Counted from the first letter of the stretch, positions 34,704-46,719 are shown. The stretch: DNA of 64,000 bases from Sabellastarte sp. h YS-2021 (GCA_964017235.1 OZ024927.1:20913160-20977159); one strand, 5' to 3'. A program made the numbers and translations. The notes: generated by a model not told the origin, from the letters alone.

Positions 34704-35479
34704 TTTTCAAGTTATAATTGATTTAGTGCATGATTTCATTAATTTTAATGCATTAAAAATTATTTTAAAAATTCCTAAAAAAAACTTTAGCATGTGAAAG
34801 CTCTCCAAAATGTAGGTGAATGAGTTATTTGAGAAATACTGGCTATCTGCAATACTTTTAGTGATAATAGGTATTTACTTATTTTGCGTAGGTGAGTTAT
34901 TAGCTACGGGTCTGAAATTTCACCAAGTGAAAGCTCTCCTAAAAGTAGGTGAATGAGTTATTTGAGAAAAGTTGACTATCTGCAATACTTTTAGAGATAA
35001 TTCGCATTTACTCATTTTGAGTAGGTGAGTAATTAGCTACGGGTCTGAAACTTCACCATGTGAAAGATCTTCCAAAAGTAGGTGAATGAGTTATTTGAGA
35101 AAAATTGGCTATCTGCAATACTTTTAGAGATAATTAGCATTTACTCATTTTGAGTATGTGAATAATTAGCTACAGGTCTGAAACTTCACCAAGTGAAAGC
35201 TCTCCCAAAAGTAGGTGAATGAGTTATTTTGAGAAAAATTGGCTATCGGCAATACTTTTAGAGATAATTCACATTTACTCATTATGAGTAGGTGTAATTA
35301 ACTATGGGTCTGAAACTTGACCATGTGAAAGCTCTTCCAAATGTAGGTGAATGAGTTATTTGGGAAAAATTGGCTATCTGCAATACTTTTAGAGATAATT
35401 CGCATTTACTCATTTTGAGTAGGTGAGTAATTAGCTATGGGTCCGAAACTTGACCATGTGAAATTGAAAACTTTCATGT

Positions 35480-36110
35480 TTCAACAGAATACTCTTCTAC
35501 TACCCTGTGGGTCCAAAATTTGCTCGAAATCGCTCTATCTCTGACAGTTTCAGAGATATTTGCCATTTTTCATTTTCCGCAAAAATTCAAGATGGCCGCC
35601 AAAAGTTGTAAAATTTGAAATTTTTCATATTGCAACTGAATACTCCTGTACTACCCTGCAGGTCAAAAATTCACTCGACATTGCTATATCTCTTACGGTT
35701 TTCGGAATATTTCAACTTTTTGTATTTTGTAAAAAAACGGTCAAAGAAACACCCACGGCGGCCATCTTGTTTTTGTCCCGATATCCAGAATAATTCCCAA
35801 GCAAGCTTTGACCATGATGAACATATCCTGCAAATTTGGAAAGTGTACATTGCATGCCCTTTGATATACTGGGGCAGCAAAAGTCCCAAAAATTTGAATA
35901 AAACGGCCGTGGCGGCCATCTTGTTTTTGGAAACGAGGCCAAAAAAACTCGAAGGCAAGCTTTTGTACCATTGAACCTATCCTGCAAATTTGAGGCCTCT
36001 AATGCTAATACTTTTTGCTGCAGAGGGGCAACAAGAAATCATCTACACACTGCGGCGGCGGCGTACCCCAGCGAAAACCATAGTATCCACCGGATGCATC
36101 CGTTGGATAC
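35480..36110. mobile_element. Fragment of a tandem-core element ending in a family v-type hairpin
   Basis: Units with CAAGATGGCCGCC and TCGCTCTATCTC (35520-35950) precede a CGGCGGCGGCG segment and the hairpin GTATCCACCGGATG and CATCCGTTGGATAC at 36073-36100, then AATAAG. The right end thus resembles the left end of family v while the core resembles family iv. The left end is missing. Confidence 0.55.
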
Positions 36111-36880
36111 AATAAGGGAGACATAAGAGCTTTTCAGCATGATGACCCAAATTGACCTTGCAGCAGTGCTCAAAGGCAAAATTCTGAACTTGCTAAAGAT
36201 TTGCAGGCCATGACTTTCTATTGGTTATTTTCCAATTTCAAGCCATAGGAGCAATAATAACAGAGATATAAGGTCTTTTTTATATGACCCCACTTGACTT
36301 TGAAGCAGGGGTCAAAAGTCAAAATTGATGCTTGCAATAGATATACAGGGTATGACTTCTTGTGGCTTGTTTTCACATTTGGAAGCCCTTGAATCAATAA
36401 TATGGGAGATTTAAGCACTTTTTGATATGATGACCAAAATTTTGTCAAAAGCCAGATTTGACACTCATTAAAAAGTTGGCGGGCCTATATGTTAGCTTTA
36501 CATTTTCAAGCCATAGAAGCAATAATAACAGAGATATAAGGTCATTTGTATGATGATCCCACTTGACTTTAAAGCAGGGGTCAAAGGTCAAATTTAACAC
36601 TAACAATTCATATTCATAGGCCATGATTTCCTATAAGTTGTTTTCACATTCCGAACCCACAGAACAATGAATGATAAGGGAGTTATCAGGCTTTTTTTGA
36701 TATGATGACCCCCTACTTGACATTAAAAATGTGACATGGCAGCCATTTTGCTTTTAAAACAAGGTCAAAATTACTCTCATGCAAACTGTCCTAGTCATGT
36801 ACATTTTCTGCAAACCATTTATCAAATAAGTGTTATGTCTTCGTATGATTTTTGGATTTTTAAATCTGAAGATGTTAAAA
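36111..36880. repeat. Family ii-type tandem array
   Basis: About five units of roughly 150 bp with AGGCCATGATTTCCTATAAG, GGAGATATAAGG and GGGGTCAAAGGTCAAATTT. No terminal structures are visible at either end; the right side meets DIRS copy D. Confidence 0.6.
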
Positions 36881-39800
36881 AATTGCAAATTGAATATTAA
36901 ATAAATTTTTATAAGTTAATACCTTACCTAATGGACACTTTGCTATACCGGTTGGTGCAGACCAGGATGCCAAACATCAGAAAAAGATGTCCTGCATTTC
37001 AACAGCAGGGTCAATCCCGTACTGTGCATTCACTAGGTGGCGCATGGCGCATCCTTCCTGTCCAGATGGCATGATGTCACAGCATCTTTTTTGTTGTCTA
37101 AACCTATTTAGACCCCTAGTAAGCTGATAACGGGGTCAGCTGGGAGGGCCTCACCTGTCCATTAAATAAGGTATTTACTTAAAAATTTAATTTATTCATT
37201 AAATTTGCAACATTATCACCTTTAAGTTAATACATCTTACCTAATGGACAATTTGCTAGAATAACTACTGCTTGATAGAAGGGTGAGTTACTAGGGACTG
37301 CAAGTGAACTCAAAAATTAAGGCAATAAAGGACTCAAACAGGACTCTAGTCAGTCCTATAGGTCAGTTGTCAGTGTCCAGGTTGCCAGCAGCATACCAAC
37401 ATTGCCCCCCCCCCTTTTTAAACAGACCTGTTCTGAGGTAAGGAAAGAGAGGTATGAGTTCTGTCCCTTACAGAAGGGTGTAACCACTCATTGGTGAATT
37501 TTTTTCAATTTTTGTCTATCTCCAAGATAACTGGACTATTGGTGTATCTGTTGAGAAGCCACAACTGGACCCAGATGAAAGAGCTCTGAATCAGCCCAGG
37601 CCATTTCCTTCAGATAGAATTGTGTGAAATTGTTATGACTTCCAATGACAGGCTGATAGAAGTTGTTTTAAGGAAACTAATGTCTGAAAACCCTTAGAGA
37701 CAGCAAAGGCCTTCACTTCATGGGCTTTCTGCTGATATAAGGTGAGGGCCTCCTAGATCAGAGAGCTCATAGCAGAGAATCACTGTTTGCTTGATCCATG
37801 AGTAGATAGTGGCAGGGGAGATATCTTTGTCGAAGCCTTTCTTGAAGTAGACTTCCTTGTTCTGCCTGAGGCCTTCAGTCCTATCTAAATAGTAGTGCAG
37901 GGCTCTGACTGGACATAGGGACCTATGCCCATGTGGACAAAAGGTGATGGTCCTAATGTAATTACAGTAAACAGTTAAAATACAGCACCAGAACACCTAT
38001 CAACCTCAAGTGATTTATTCAGACTGGGGACCACGGCTGGAATAACCAGTGCCCACACTGTTTAGACCTTCTTTGGCAAGCTGGCTTTTGGATAGAAAGC
38101 TTGGTGAGGGATAAAGAGACATCTTGGACCAGTCTGACTGGTGTCTGACTTACTTAGCCAAACACTGATCTCACTCCTGCACTTGCCAGAATCCAAAGCT
38201 AAGGGGAAGGCAGTCTTGAATGCCAAATGCTTCAAAGAAGCCTCTTTAAGGGGTTCAAAAGGAGCTGGTGGTGCCCTAAAGTCCACATAATGTCTGTGAC
38301 ACCACTTTGTAAAAGTGGTCTACTTTTCCTCATAGACTGATTTGGTTGAGCCTCTTTGAGGCACCTCAATTTGTGCTGCCATTGCCTCAGAAAAGCCATG
38401 CTCTTTGATAGCTGAGGCCCTCGGAGCCAAGCATGTAGATTTAGGTTTGACAGATTCCTGTGAGGAGTCTGGTTGAAAGGCTGTGTCAATAGATTGGGCA
38501 GGCACGGGGGAGGATCTGGCTTGACATAACCACTAGATCCCAAAACCAGGTCATGGTGGGCCATCCTGGCAATTACAATGATTCTCCAATAGGGGTAGTG
38601 CCATAACTTCACTACCACATTGCCCAATATCAGGACTAGTGGGAAGGCATATGGATCCAGATCCTCCCAGGACAGACGGTCACCTGCCTAGGCAAGGAGA
38701 TCTGGTACTGGTGACACAAAATATGAGCCTGTTTTTTTTAACCTTGTAGCAAACATATCTGAGGTTGGTGCCCCTGGTGTATATCAACTGAAAGACCTCT
38801 GGAAGGAAAACCCACTTTGCCTGGATGGTTTGGCCTAGTTTGAATAGCTTGTCTGCTATAACATCCAACCAGCCTGGAATCTGTCGGGCCTTGAGAGCCA
38901 CCTGTTTCCTGGAGCACCGGATCACGATACTCCACAGAAGGGCACACAGTGGGCCCGATCTCATACCTCCTTGTTTATATAGGCAATCACTGTGGTGTGG
39001 TCTGTTGCTATAAGAATGATCTTGCTTGAGCAGAGGTCTTAGAGCCAGGAAGATCGCCTTTAGTTCCAGATAGTTTATGTGCAACTTACTTTCTAGAAGG
39101 GACAAAGTTCAACTTGCAGTGTGTTCCACTAAGTGAATGCTCCCCCCTTCTTTCGATGCGTCTGCAAAGATTTGCACAGCATGACTGATGAGATGTAATG
39201 GTTGGCCTTGAAGAATGTTTTCTTTCTGAAGCCACCATTTTAATGGAAGGTAGAGTGAACTTGGGATAGGGATCACCTTTTCTAGTAATTCTGGGACCCT
39301 CCAGTTGTTCTTCAAGTGCCACTGTATTTGTCTCATATGGAGTCGACCTAGCTGGACTTGCTTTTCCGTAGCTGTCAACAACCCTATCAAGGACACCAGC
39401 TGCCAGACAGGGCAGGTTGGCTTGGACAGTAGTTTCTGTATCTTTGCAATTAAGGTCTGCCAATGCTCTAGCACGGGTTTGACCTTGCCTTCCTGAAGTT
39501 GAAATGGTAGCCTACTAAGTCGAAGACTTGTTTGGGGTTCAGTTCTGATTTGTTCATGTTTACCATCCAACTTAATTTCTAAAGAGTTTGTGTATGCTGT
39601 AGATAGGTTTGGTGGTCACTCTGACCAACCAGTCGTCTAGGAACTGGAGGATTCTCATACGCTTCTGTAAAGCCATCAGTTTGACCTCCTATACCACCAC
39701 CGTGAATTTCATGGGTGCTGTGGAAAGACCAAATGGTAGTGCCTTGTAGGTTTAACTTGAACGTGAAACCGGTATTTCCTGGACTGGGTCTGTATTGGAA

Positions 39801-40180
39801 TGTGGAAGTAGGTGTCCTTGAAATTGTGTCTTTCTTGCCATTACATGGCCACACACCCCTCTCTTTTGTCCTGGTGATGCCATGTTGTGTAATACCCGTC
39901 ACAATATGTAGTAGAAATTAAAACAAATTTAAATCTGCAGAAAAAAACCTTTTTCTATTTCAGAGAGCTTCTGTAAAACAAGTCTGCAGAGTGCACACGC
40001 CAAAAGAGACAGATGACATGACACCATTCTGTCTAGACAGGAAGGAAGTACCATGCGCCACCTGGTGGACCAACCCTGCTGGTGGAAACACAGGACATCT
40101 TTTTCTGACGTTTGGCAAGCTGGTCTGTGCCAACCGGTTGTAGCAAATAGTCCATTAGGTAAGATGTATTAATGCAACAA
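36880..40180 (-). mobile_element. DIRS-type retroelement, copy D (broken)
   Basis: Inverted terminal repeats lie at about 36885-37260 and 39990-40180 (AAAAAGATGTCCTG, GTCTAGACAGGAAGG blocks). On the minus strand, tracts of a tyrosine recombinase (about 37718-38640) and of a reverse transcriptase plus RNase H (about 38680-39900, with FADASKEGG and a KWWLQKENILQG stretch) can be recognised. A gag part was not seen. The copy belongs to the same terminal-repeat family as copy A, and has several breaks. Confidence 0.75.
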
Positions 40181-40259
40181 GGGTGCAGTGGCTGGCTTTC
40201 TGCCAACCATGGAGTCGAATCTTGGGATAGCAATGGGTGTTGACATCAATGTAAATTGT

Positions 40260-41220
40260 TCTATTATCGCCCACATTTGTAAACCGCTTGCAAAGATGTT
40301 TACAGATCACTGGGAAAGGTCTGTTTTGCTTGAGAATGAAAATATTACGTTTGCGTAGCAAAATATGTTGGGTATTTGTAGTGACCAGAAACTTGATAGG
40401 AAGGTTTTATAAATAGAGGGGTCCTCTATGTAAGTCCGCAGTATGAATATTGATTTTAAAGGGAGAAGACGTATTTTAAATTGTAATCGTGGATTATATA
40501 AGATCAGCGAACTAGTTCATATAATAAATATAAAACACATTCGTATTATGTATATGTATAAAGTGTGTTATGTGGATATTTTACACAAGCAAACTGTAAA
40601 TATTTTTGGCCAAATATTCAATAATATTCAGTTAAAATAAGGAAATTTTGAAGGAAAAAGATGTAGGCAATACATCGATGTTGCAATCTTCATCCAATAT
40701 TTCTTGTGGCCATATTTAACATTTACAAATATTTTAAAGTGAAATAAAATAACCTTATTTTCAAAAGAAAGATCTTCTATTTAAACCTTTGCAGATCTTT
40801 GTAGTATTTATATTCACTGATGAAAGGTGATCAGCTCATGAATATAATTAAATGTACAAGTCCACAAATAGATCTTCAGTTATATTTACACCGTGGCCAA
40901 GCTGGTGTATTTTGTCTTCTTTTTATATAAGCTGTTGATAATCAGTATTTTAATCTCACTGTTCTCACATATAATATATATATATATATGTATGCACCTT
41001 ACTTTTTAACAAATAGATTTCTTTTAAACTTTTGTAAATCCATCATCATTTGTCAAGCATTTGATCTTAAAGCAAATATGTAGACGTTTGTCATTGCTGA
41101 GGGCATATAAACTGCAAATTTGTAATACTTTCATTCTCAAGCAAAACAGACCTTTCCCAGTGATGTTTACTCCAAACATTATATTGCATATTTTCCAGAT
41201 ATATAAAATATTTTAGAAGT
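40260..41220. repeat. Inverted repeat pair in the intron
   Basis: The segment at about 40304-40350 (CACTGGGAAAGGTCTGTTTT, GCTTGAGAATGAAAATATTA) recurs as its reverse complement at about 41125-41172. The arms are about 45 bp and lie about 770 nt apart. They may be arms of a small DNA element, but no target duplication or terminal motif was found. The AT-rich middle has no coding signal. Confidence 0.55.
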
Positions 41221-41646
41221 TCTTGCAACATTTCGAAACAGCTGACAGACAAATATTTAATCAAGTGAGAACTTCTAGGAAATGGAAACTCCAATAGCCT
41301 CTTCCAGTGGTTGAATGCAGAACTACGGAGTTGCGCATATATTTTTTCTTTTATAAAATATACCTTAATAAAACATTTAAAAAATTAAAAATGGCAGAGT
41401 GTATACTATACACCTTAATGTACAGATATGTGTACAAATATTATACAGAATTTGGATATTCAAAGGCTTAAACGGCCGATTTAAAATCGTGGCCACAACC
41501 CAGTACATAACTCAAATCAAAGATTCGACTAATAAAATCAAATATTTTCACCAAGCAGAATCAGTAAAGAATGAATATGATTGTCAGTGACATATGTGAT
41601 GGTCACTGAAACCAATTAACCATTGTTGGTAACCGAGCAACATCAC

Positions 41647-41797
41647 CTTCAAATATTCCCACAGCCAGCATGAATCTGATGATGCCACTTTCATGGTCAT
41701 AACCCACCCAGGATGCTTGGATACCATGATGATTGTCGTGGATAATTTCTCCTGCATCATTTAGAAATTCATCTGCACCGTAACTACCAATGTAAAG
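41647..41797 (-). CDS. Host gene exon 8
   Basis: 151 nt, phase 0 in, phase 1 out; acceptor CTATTTAG, donor GTGATG. It encodes a strand with IGSYGADEFLND and the core SWVGYDHESGIIRFMLAVGIFE. The donor choice is fixed by exon 9, which restores the expected EGDSSV run and the phase. It is the shortest first-half exon seen apart from exon 15. Confidence 0.8.
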
Positions 41798-41959
41798 CTA
41801 AATAGCAGTAGAAAAAGAACAGACAACATGCCAGTCCAAAAGGTCATCATACTGTTCAAAAGATGTACGTTTACAGACTAAGACACCTAAAACTAATATT
41901 AGACACCAACCAAAATATATTTCCACTATACTTGTTCTTATGATGCAGCAAACATAAGG

Positions 41960-42321
41960 AACACATTAGTTGCTTAAATCCCAACAGATCTCCTACCTCT
42001 CTAACATCCTTGAAGTCAAACTTAAAATCTTACCTGTTCTTCAAGGCTGATTCACCTTAGTTTCTATTCTTTCCTGAGGCTGTGTCATTAAAAAGTCTTA
42101 GTCAAGTCTTAGGTTTAAGTTGCACATAGTTTTGAGACAAAAGTTAAGCCTAAGACTTGGCTTAAACCATCTATCAATAGGGTCCATGGTGTTTCCATGG
42201 TTGTTGACCGTTTTAATGTCCCCAGATATCCTATGGACTCATTCTACTGGATTTGTTGTACCACACAATTTGCAGTTTGAACAAACTAAGCACCATAAAA
42301 GTCATATTAGAATTAGAATTC
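41960..42321 (+). mobile_element. 5'-truncated LINE tail
   Basis: Near 41998-42060 the plus strand reads SLTSLKSNLKSYLFFKADSP and a stop, which matches the C-terminus of the LINE at 34490-34554. The fragment ends at 42321 with CCATAAAAGTCATATTAGA and ATTAGAATT, the same tail type. It is a dead, severely truncated insertion of a related LINE. Confidence 0.7.
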
Positions 42322-42389
42322 ACTGGATGCATCCATACATTGAATACACTGAATAACATTTTGTTATGTTAACATGAACATAGATTTCC

Positions 42390-42812
42390 TTACTGTCACT
42401 ATTCCACAAAAAGTTTTACACAAAGGTTCCTGAAATTTACAGACATGTTCTTTATTAAAAAATCTTTTCTGGGAATACTTTTGGTCTCATTTTGAAAAAA
42501 AAACAGAAGGAAACTAGCCAAGATTTTGTACTGACTGCTGCTATTATCAGCATTAGAAGGTTGAATCTGTTTCTTAGTGATATGTTAAAGGAATGGAAAC
42601 ATTTGACCTGAGGTTCTTAATGTTCAAGGCAATGATGAAGAATGATATGCACAAGTCTATAACAATACAGTGGACACTGTGTAACTGGAACCGGTGTGTT
42701 GAGACCAAAAGTATTCCCAGAAAAGATTTTTTAATAAAGAACATGTCTTTAAATTTCAGGAACCTTTGTGTAAAACTTTTTGTGGCTACCAACATCTGAT
42801 GTGACAGTAATC
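42390..42812. mobile_element. Fold-back element with long inverted arms
   Basis: The arm at about 42400-42490 (CACAAAAAGTTTTACACAAA, GGTTCCTGAAATTTACAGAC, ATCTTTTCTGGGAATACTTT) is the near-perfect inverted complement of 42699-42790. The outer ends share TTACTGTCAC. The arms are about 90 bp around a 210-bp centre with no coding capacity. This is a fold-back or MITE-like insertion; target repeats were not resolved. Confidence 0.7.
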
Positions 42813-43320
42813 TTCACTTTCCTTCAAAGTTATGTTCAGGTATTTATCCGTGTAAAGAAATTGATGATTGAAGAAAGGGGTGGTGGTGGTGATCATTTCA
42901 TTAAATAGGGTTCAATTAGTATTTAATTAGTAAGTGTGTACAAAATAGGGATTAAATGGGGGAAGGAAAAACTTCTCATACTTGATTTAAATGTAAGATT
43001 ATATGTGATTTAGTTAAAAAGCTATCAATGCTGCTTGTGTACACATATTTAACCAACTGAATCCTTCTTACTTGATAAAATGTAATTTTGTGTGCATGTG
43101 AACACAAAAGCCAGACTTACATTTCAAATCTGACATTGAGAAACATATACATATGTACATATAATTAGTCCCCTGTAGGTATAGCCTGATTCAGTTTTGA
43201 GCTTACACAGAAAAAAATCACGATTTTGTTTGATAAATTCAACCCATAATTACAATCCAGATCTGTGGATACTGAAGAGTTTACTGTTTTATCAATGTTT
43301 GATGCTTTATAATGCCTCAC

Positions 43321-43550
43321 CTTTGACATTATCGGGGCTGTAGTATCTACTGTTACTCCCAACGATTCCTGTTTACTGGCTAGAGTTGCCCCATTGATAG
43401 CGATGATCTCTATGGAGTACCGTATGCCATTCTCCAGCACTAAACCATTAATATTTTCTTGGAATTCTGTATCTTTCTGGTTTTCTGGTGTGAAAATCTT
43501 GTACTTTGTATCCTCTGGCCAAATCTGTAAACTGTTCTTGTTTTTGTGTT
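43321..43550 (-). CDS. Host gene exon 7
   Basis: 230 nt, phase 1 in, phase 0 out; acceptor TTTTTCAG, donor GTGAGG. It opens with a lysine and asparagine rich strand, reaches LENGIRYSIEIIAINGA (closing strand of the exon 6 module) and ends with the linker VTVDTTAPIMSK. Exon 8 continues in frame with a new core. Frame continues past the donor for some codons but that extension is intron, as the splice signal and exon 8 phase show. Confidence 0.83.
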
Positions 43551-43832
43551 CTGAAAAATTTCATATTATAATATTTTTGGAGGTAAAATTTCTTTCTTCA
43601 CCAGTTAAAAGGAGGTTCAATAGTGATATTATTACTGAAGTGCAAAGTAATGTTGACCTTCAAATTTCTTTTTTATTATCTGCCACATGATCAATTTCAC
43701 CTAAAATGTAGGACGTACACACCATTGCATATTTTTTAAATGGCCGGCCACTCATTTTAAGTGATACATCAGCCAATTTCATATATTAAGCATACACCAA
43801 TTCCTCAAATTATATCATCTATAACCTACAAA

Positions 43833-44100
43833 CATGTTGTATACGTTATTAGGTAGGTATTGTTGCACTATTTCTGCTGACTTTTGATGCATGTACATGT
43901 GGCGAATGGATACAACACTACCGGTCCCAGTCAGAGCCTAGCTCAGGATGTTTTTTTCTGACATTTGGCGGGACCGGTTGCGCGCCGGACTAATGTATTG
44001 GTCCAGTAGGTAAGATATATTATCTCAATGAAAATGTTGTATACATTATTAGGTAGGTATCTTTGCACTATTGTTGCTGGCTTCTGATGCATGAAAATGT
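43833..44100. repeat. Direct repeat pair bracketing a DIRS-type terminal-repeat fragment
   Basis: A stretch of about 62 bp (ATGTTGTATACGTTATTAGG, TAGGTATTGTTGCACTATTT) at 43833-43895 recurs at 44036-44098 with a few differences. Between them (about 43900-44030) is a terminal-repeat fragment of the copy A/D type (CAGGATGTTTTTTTCTGACA, TTGGTCCAGTAGGTAAGATA). Confidence 0.6.
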
Positions 44101-44189
44101 ATGTAGAAATGGCCGAGAAATCTGAACTTTAAAAATCCAGCTTGTTTTTTTCTATTGAAATGTACTCTGTTATCGAAAAATACTGTCTT

Positions 44190-46710
44190 GTCCCTTGATA
44201 TTTAACTTATTAACAACTAGAAATAGGACGCCCTGTTGATAGTAGATGCAAATAGAAACAGGATAGCATAGAAGAACACACATATCATGTGTAATGTCCA
44301 CCCCATGAACCTTGCCCAAATTGTACAGTAGTCTTACAAGACCCTGTTTCATTTGTAAAATATATCAATGATGCTTAAATATTTATTAGTGTAGATGTAA
44401 ATTATTTCAGCTTCATGCCTTTTTGCATTGGTTGGGTTGAAAATTTTGACGAAATCACTCTATCTTGCACAGTTAAGAAGATAGAAGCAAATTCCTGTTT
44501 TTCTATTTTTGGCAAAAAATTTGAAAATTCAAAATGGCCGCCATTTTTGGGAAAAGGAAAATTTTTTGAAAATTGCCAAGAGTACATTTCTTAGATACCC
44601 TATGAGTCGAAAATTTCAACGAAATAACTCTATTTTGCATGGTTAAGGCCAGTTTGTGTTTTTCCATTTTGGGCAAAAATTCGAAAATTCAAAATGGCCG
44701 CCATATGTGGGGGAGGGGAAAATTTTTTGAAAATTGCAAAGAGTACATTTCTTAGATACCCCTTGGGTCGAAAATTTCGACGAAATCGCTCTATCTCGCA
44801 TGGTTAAGGAGATAGAAGCAAATTTGTGTTTTGCCATTGTTGGTAAAAATTCGAAAATTCAAAATGGCCGCCATTTTTGGGGAGGGGAAAATTTTTTGAA
44901 CATTGCAAAGATTACATTCCTTAGATACCCTGTGGGTCGAAAATTTCGACGAAATCGCTCTATCTCGCATGGTTAAGGAGATAGAAGCAAATTTGTGTTT
45001 TGCCATTTTTGGCAAAATTTGAAAATTCAAAATGGCCGCCATTTTAGGGGCGGGGAAATTTTTTTTAAAATAGCCAAGAATACAATGCTCAAATACCTGT
45101 GGGTCGAAAACTTTGACGAAATCGCTCTATCTCGGACGGTTAAGGAGATAGAAGCAAATTTGTGTTTTGCCATTTTTGGCAAAAATTCGAAAATTCAAAA
45201 TGGCCGCCATTTTTGGGGAGGGGAAAATGTTTTGAAAATTGCAAAGAGTACACTCCTTAGATACCCTGTGGGTTGATAATTTCGACGAAATCGCTCTATC
45301 TCACACAGTTAAGGAGATAGAAGCAAATTTGTGTTTTGCCATTTTTGGCGAAAATTCAAAATGGCCGCCATTTTTGGGGAGGGGAAAATTTTTTAAAGAT
45401 TACCAAGAGTAGAATTCTCAGACACCCTGTGGGTCGAAAATTTTGACGAAATCGCTCTATCTCGCACGGTTAAGGAGATAGAAGCAAATTTGTGTTTTGC
45501 CATTCAAAAATTCAAAATGGCCGCCATTTTTGGGGAGGGGAAAATGTTTTGAAAATTGCAAAGAGTACACTCCTTAGATACCCTGTGGGTTGAAAATTTC
45601 GACGAAATCGCTCTATCTCACACAGTTAAGGAGATAGAAGCAAATTTGTGTTTTGCCATTTTTGGCGAAAATTCAAAATGGCCGCCATTTTTGGGGAGGG
45701 GAAAATTTTTAAAGATTACCAAGAGTACAATGCTCAGATACCCTGTGGGTCGAAAATTTTGACGAAATCACTCTATCTCGCACGGTTAAGGAGATAGAAG
45801 CAAATTTGTGTTTTGCCATTTTTGGCAAAAATTCGAAAATTCAAAATGGCCGCCATTTTTGGGGAGGGAAAATTTTTTAAAAATTGCCAAGAGTAGAATT
45901 CTCAGACACCCTGTGGGTCGAAAATTTTGACGAAATCGCTCTATCTCGCACGGTTAAGGAGATAGAAGCAAATTTGTGTTTTGCCATTTTTGGCAAAAAT
46001 TCGAAAATTCAAAATGGCCGCCATTTTTGGGGAGGGGAAAATTTTTGGAAAATTGCAAAGATTGCATTCCTTAGATACCCTGTGGTTCGAAAATTTTGAC
46101 GAAATCACTCTATCTTGCACGGTTAAGGAGATAGAAGCAAATTTGTGTTTTGCCATTTTTGGCAAAAATTTGAAAATTCAAAATGGTCGCCATTTTTGGG
46201 GAGGGGAAAATTTTTTGCAAATTGCAAAAATTACATTCCTTAGATACCCTGTGGGTCAAAAATTTAGACGAAATCGCTCTATCTCGCACGGTTAAGGAGA
46301 TATGAGCACATTTGCCTTTTTCAGTATTCAAAATAGCCAATTACTCATTTATTTAATTAATTACTCACTCATCTATGAAGCAATTCCCCCCCAAAAGCAA
46401 TCCCATACAAGCTATTAACCCAATGAACCTCCATACCAAATTTCAGAAAGCTAGGCTTAATAGCATTCCTTAAAATGTCTGGAAACCAAAGAGATACTCA
46501 AAAGTAGCAAAGTAGCTATTACTCAGTTAGCTATAGAGCTATTATCACCAAGAGCAATCCCATACAAGCTATTAACCCAATAAACCTGCATGCCAAATTT
46601 GGTAAAGATAGGATAAGAACTGTTGCCTAAAATGTCTGGAAACCAAGTGGGACGACGAACGGCAGAAAAAGCAAAAATAATATGTCCACCCCCGAGTGGG
46701 GTGGACATAA
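44190..46710 (+). mobile_element. Tandem-core Helentron-like element, family iv, full copy
   Basis: The left part has AAATAGGACGCCCTGTTGATAG-type sequence and the subterminal repeat ATGTCCACCCCA (44294-44305). The core (44415-46320) has about a dozen units of about 160 bp with AAAATGGCCGCCATTTTTGG. The right unique part leads to the terminal hairpin: TATGTCCACCCC (46681-46692) pairs with GGGGTGGACATA (46698-46709), a 12-bp perfect stem. The partner TGGGGTGGACAT (46697-46708) matches the left subterminal repeat perfectly in inverted orientation. No coding capacity. Confidence 0.78.
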
Positions 46711-46719
46711 TACTTTCCT

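Larger units (their letters stand above)
29810..35470. repeat. Family iii-type tandem array, split by a SINE and a LINE
   Basis: Units with AAAGTAGCTATTACTCAGC and GGTGAATAACATATT run over 29810-29935 and 30246-30860, and continue at 34704 after the LINE. From 34790 to 35470 they give way to a related unit of about 137 bp (CAATACTTTTAGAGATAATTC, GTGAAAGCTCTCCCAAAAGT). Two different unit families thus abut within one array. No terminal hairpin is clear, so this is a fragment of one or two elements. Confidence 0.65.

Noticed and set aside
35560-35987. Overlapping frames on both strands with ILFLSRY- and KTRWPPR-type peptides
   Set aside because: They are products of the repeated CAAGATGGCCGCC core units.
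40975-40990. TATATATATATA run as a promoter TATA element
   Set aside because: It is a short dinucleotide repeat inside an intron with no nearby coding start.
44402-46340. Many overlapping frames with repeated FAKNGKTQICFYLLNRAR-like peptides on both strands
   Set aside because: All are readings of the family iv tandem unit in different frames.
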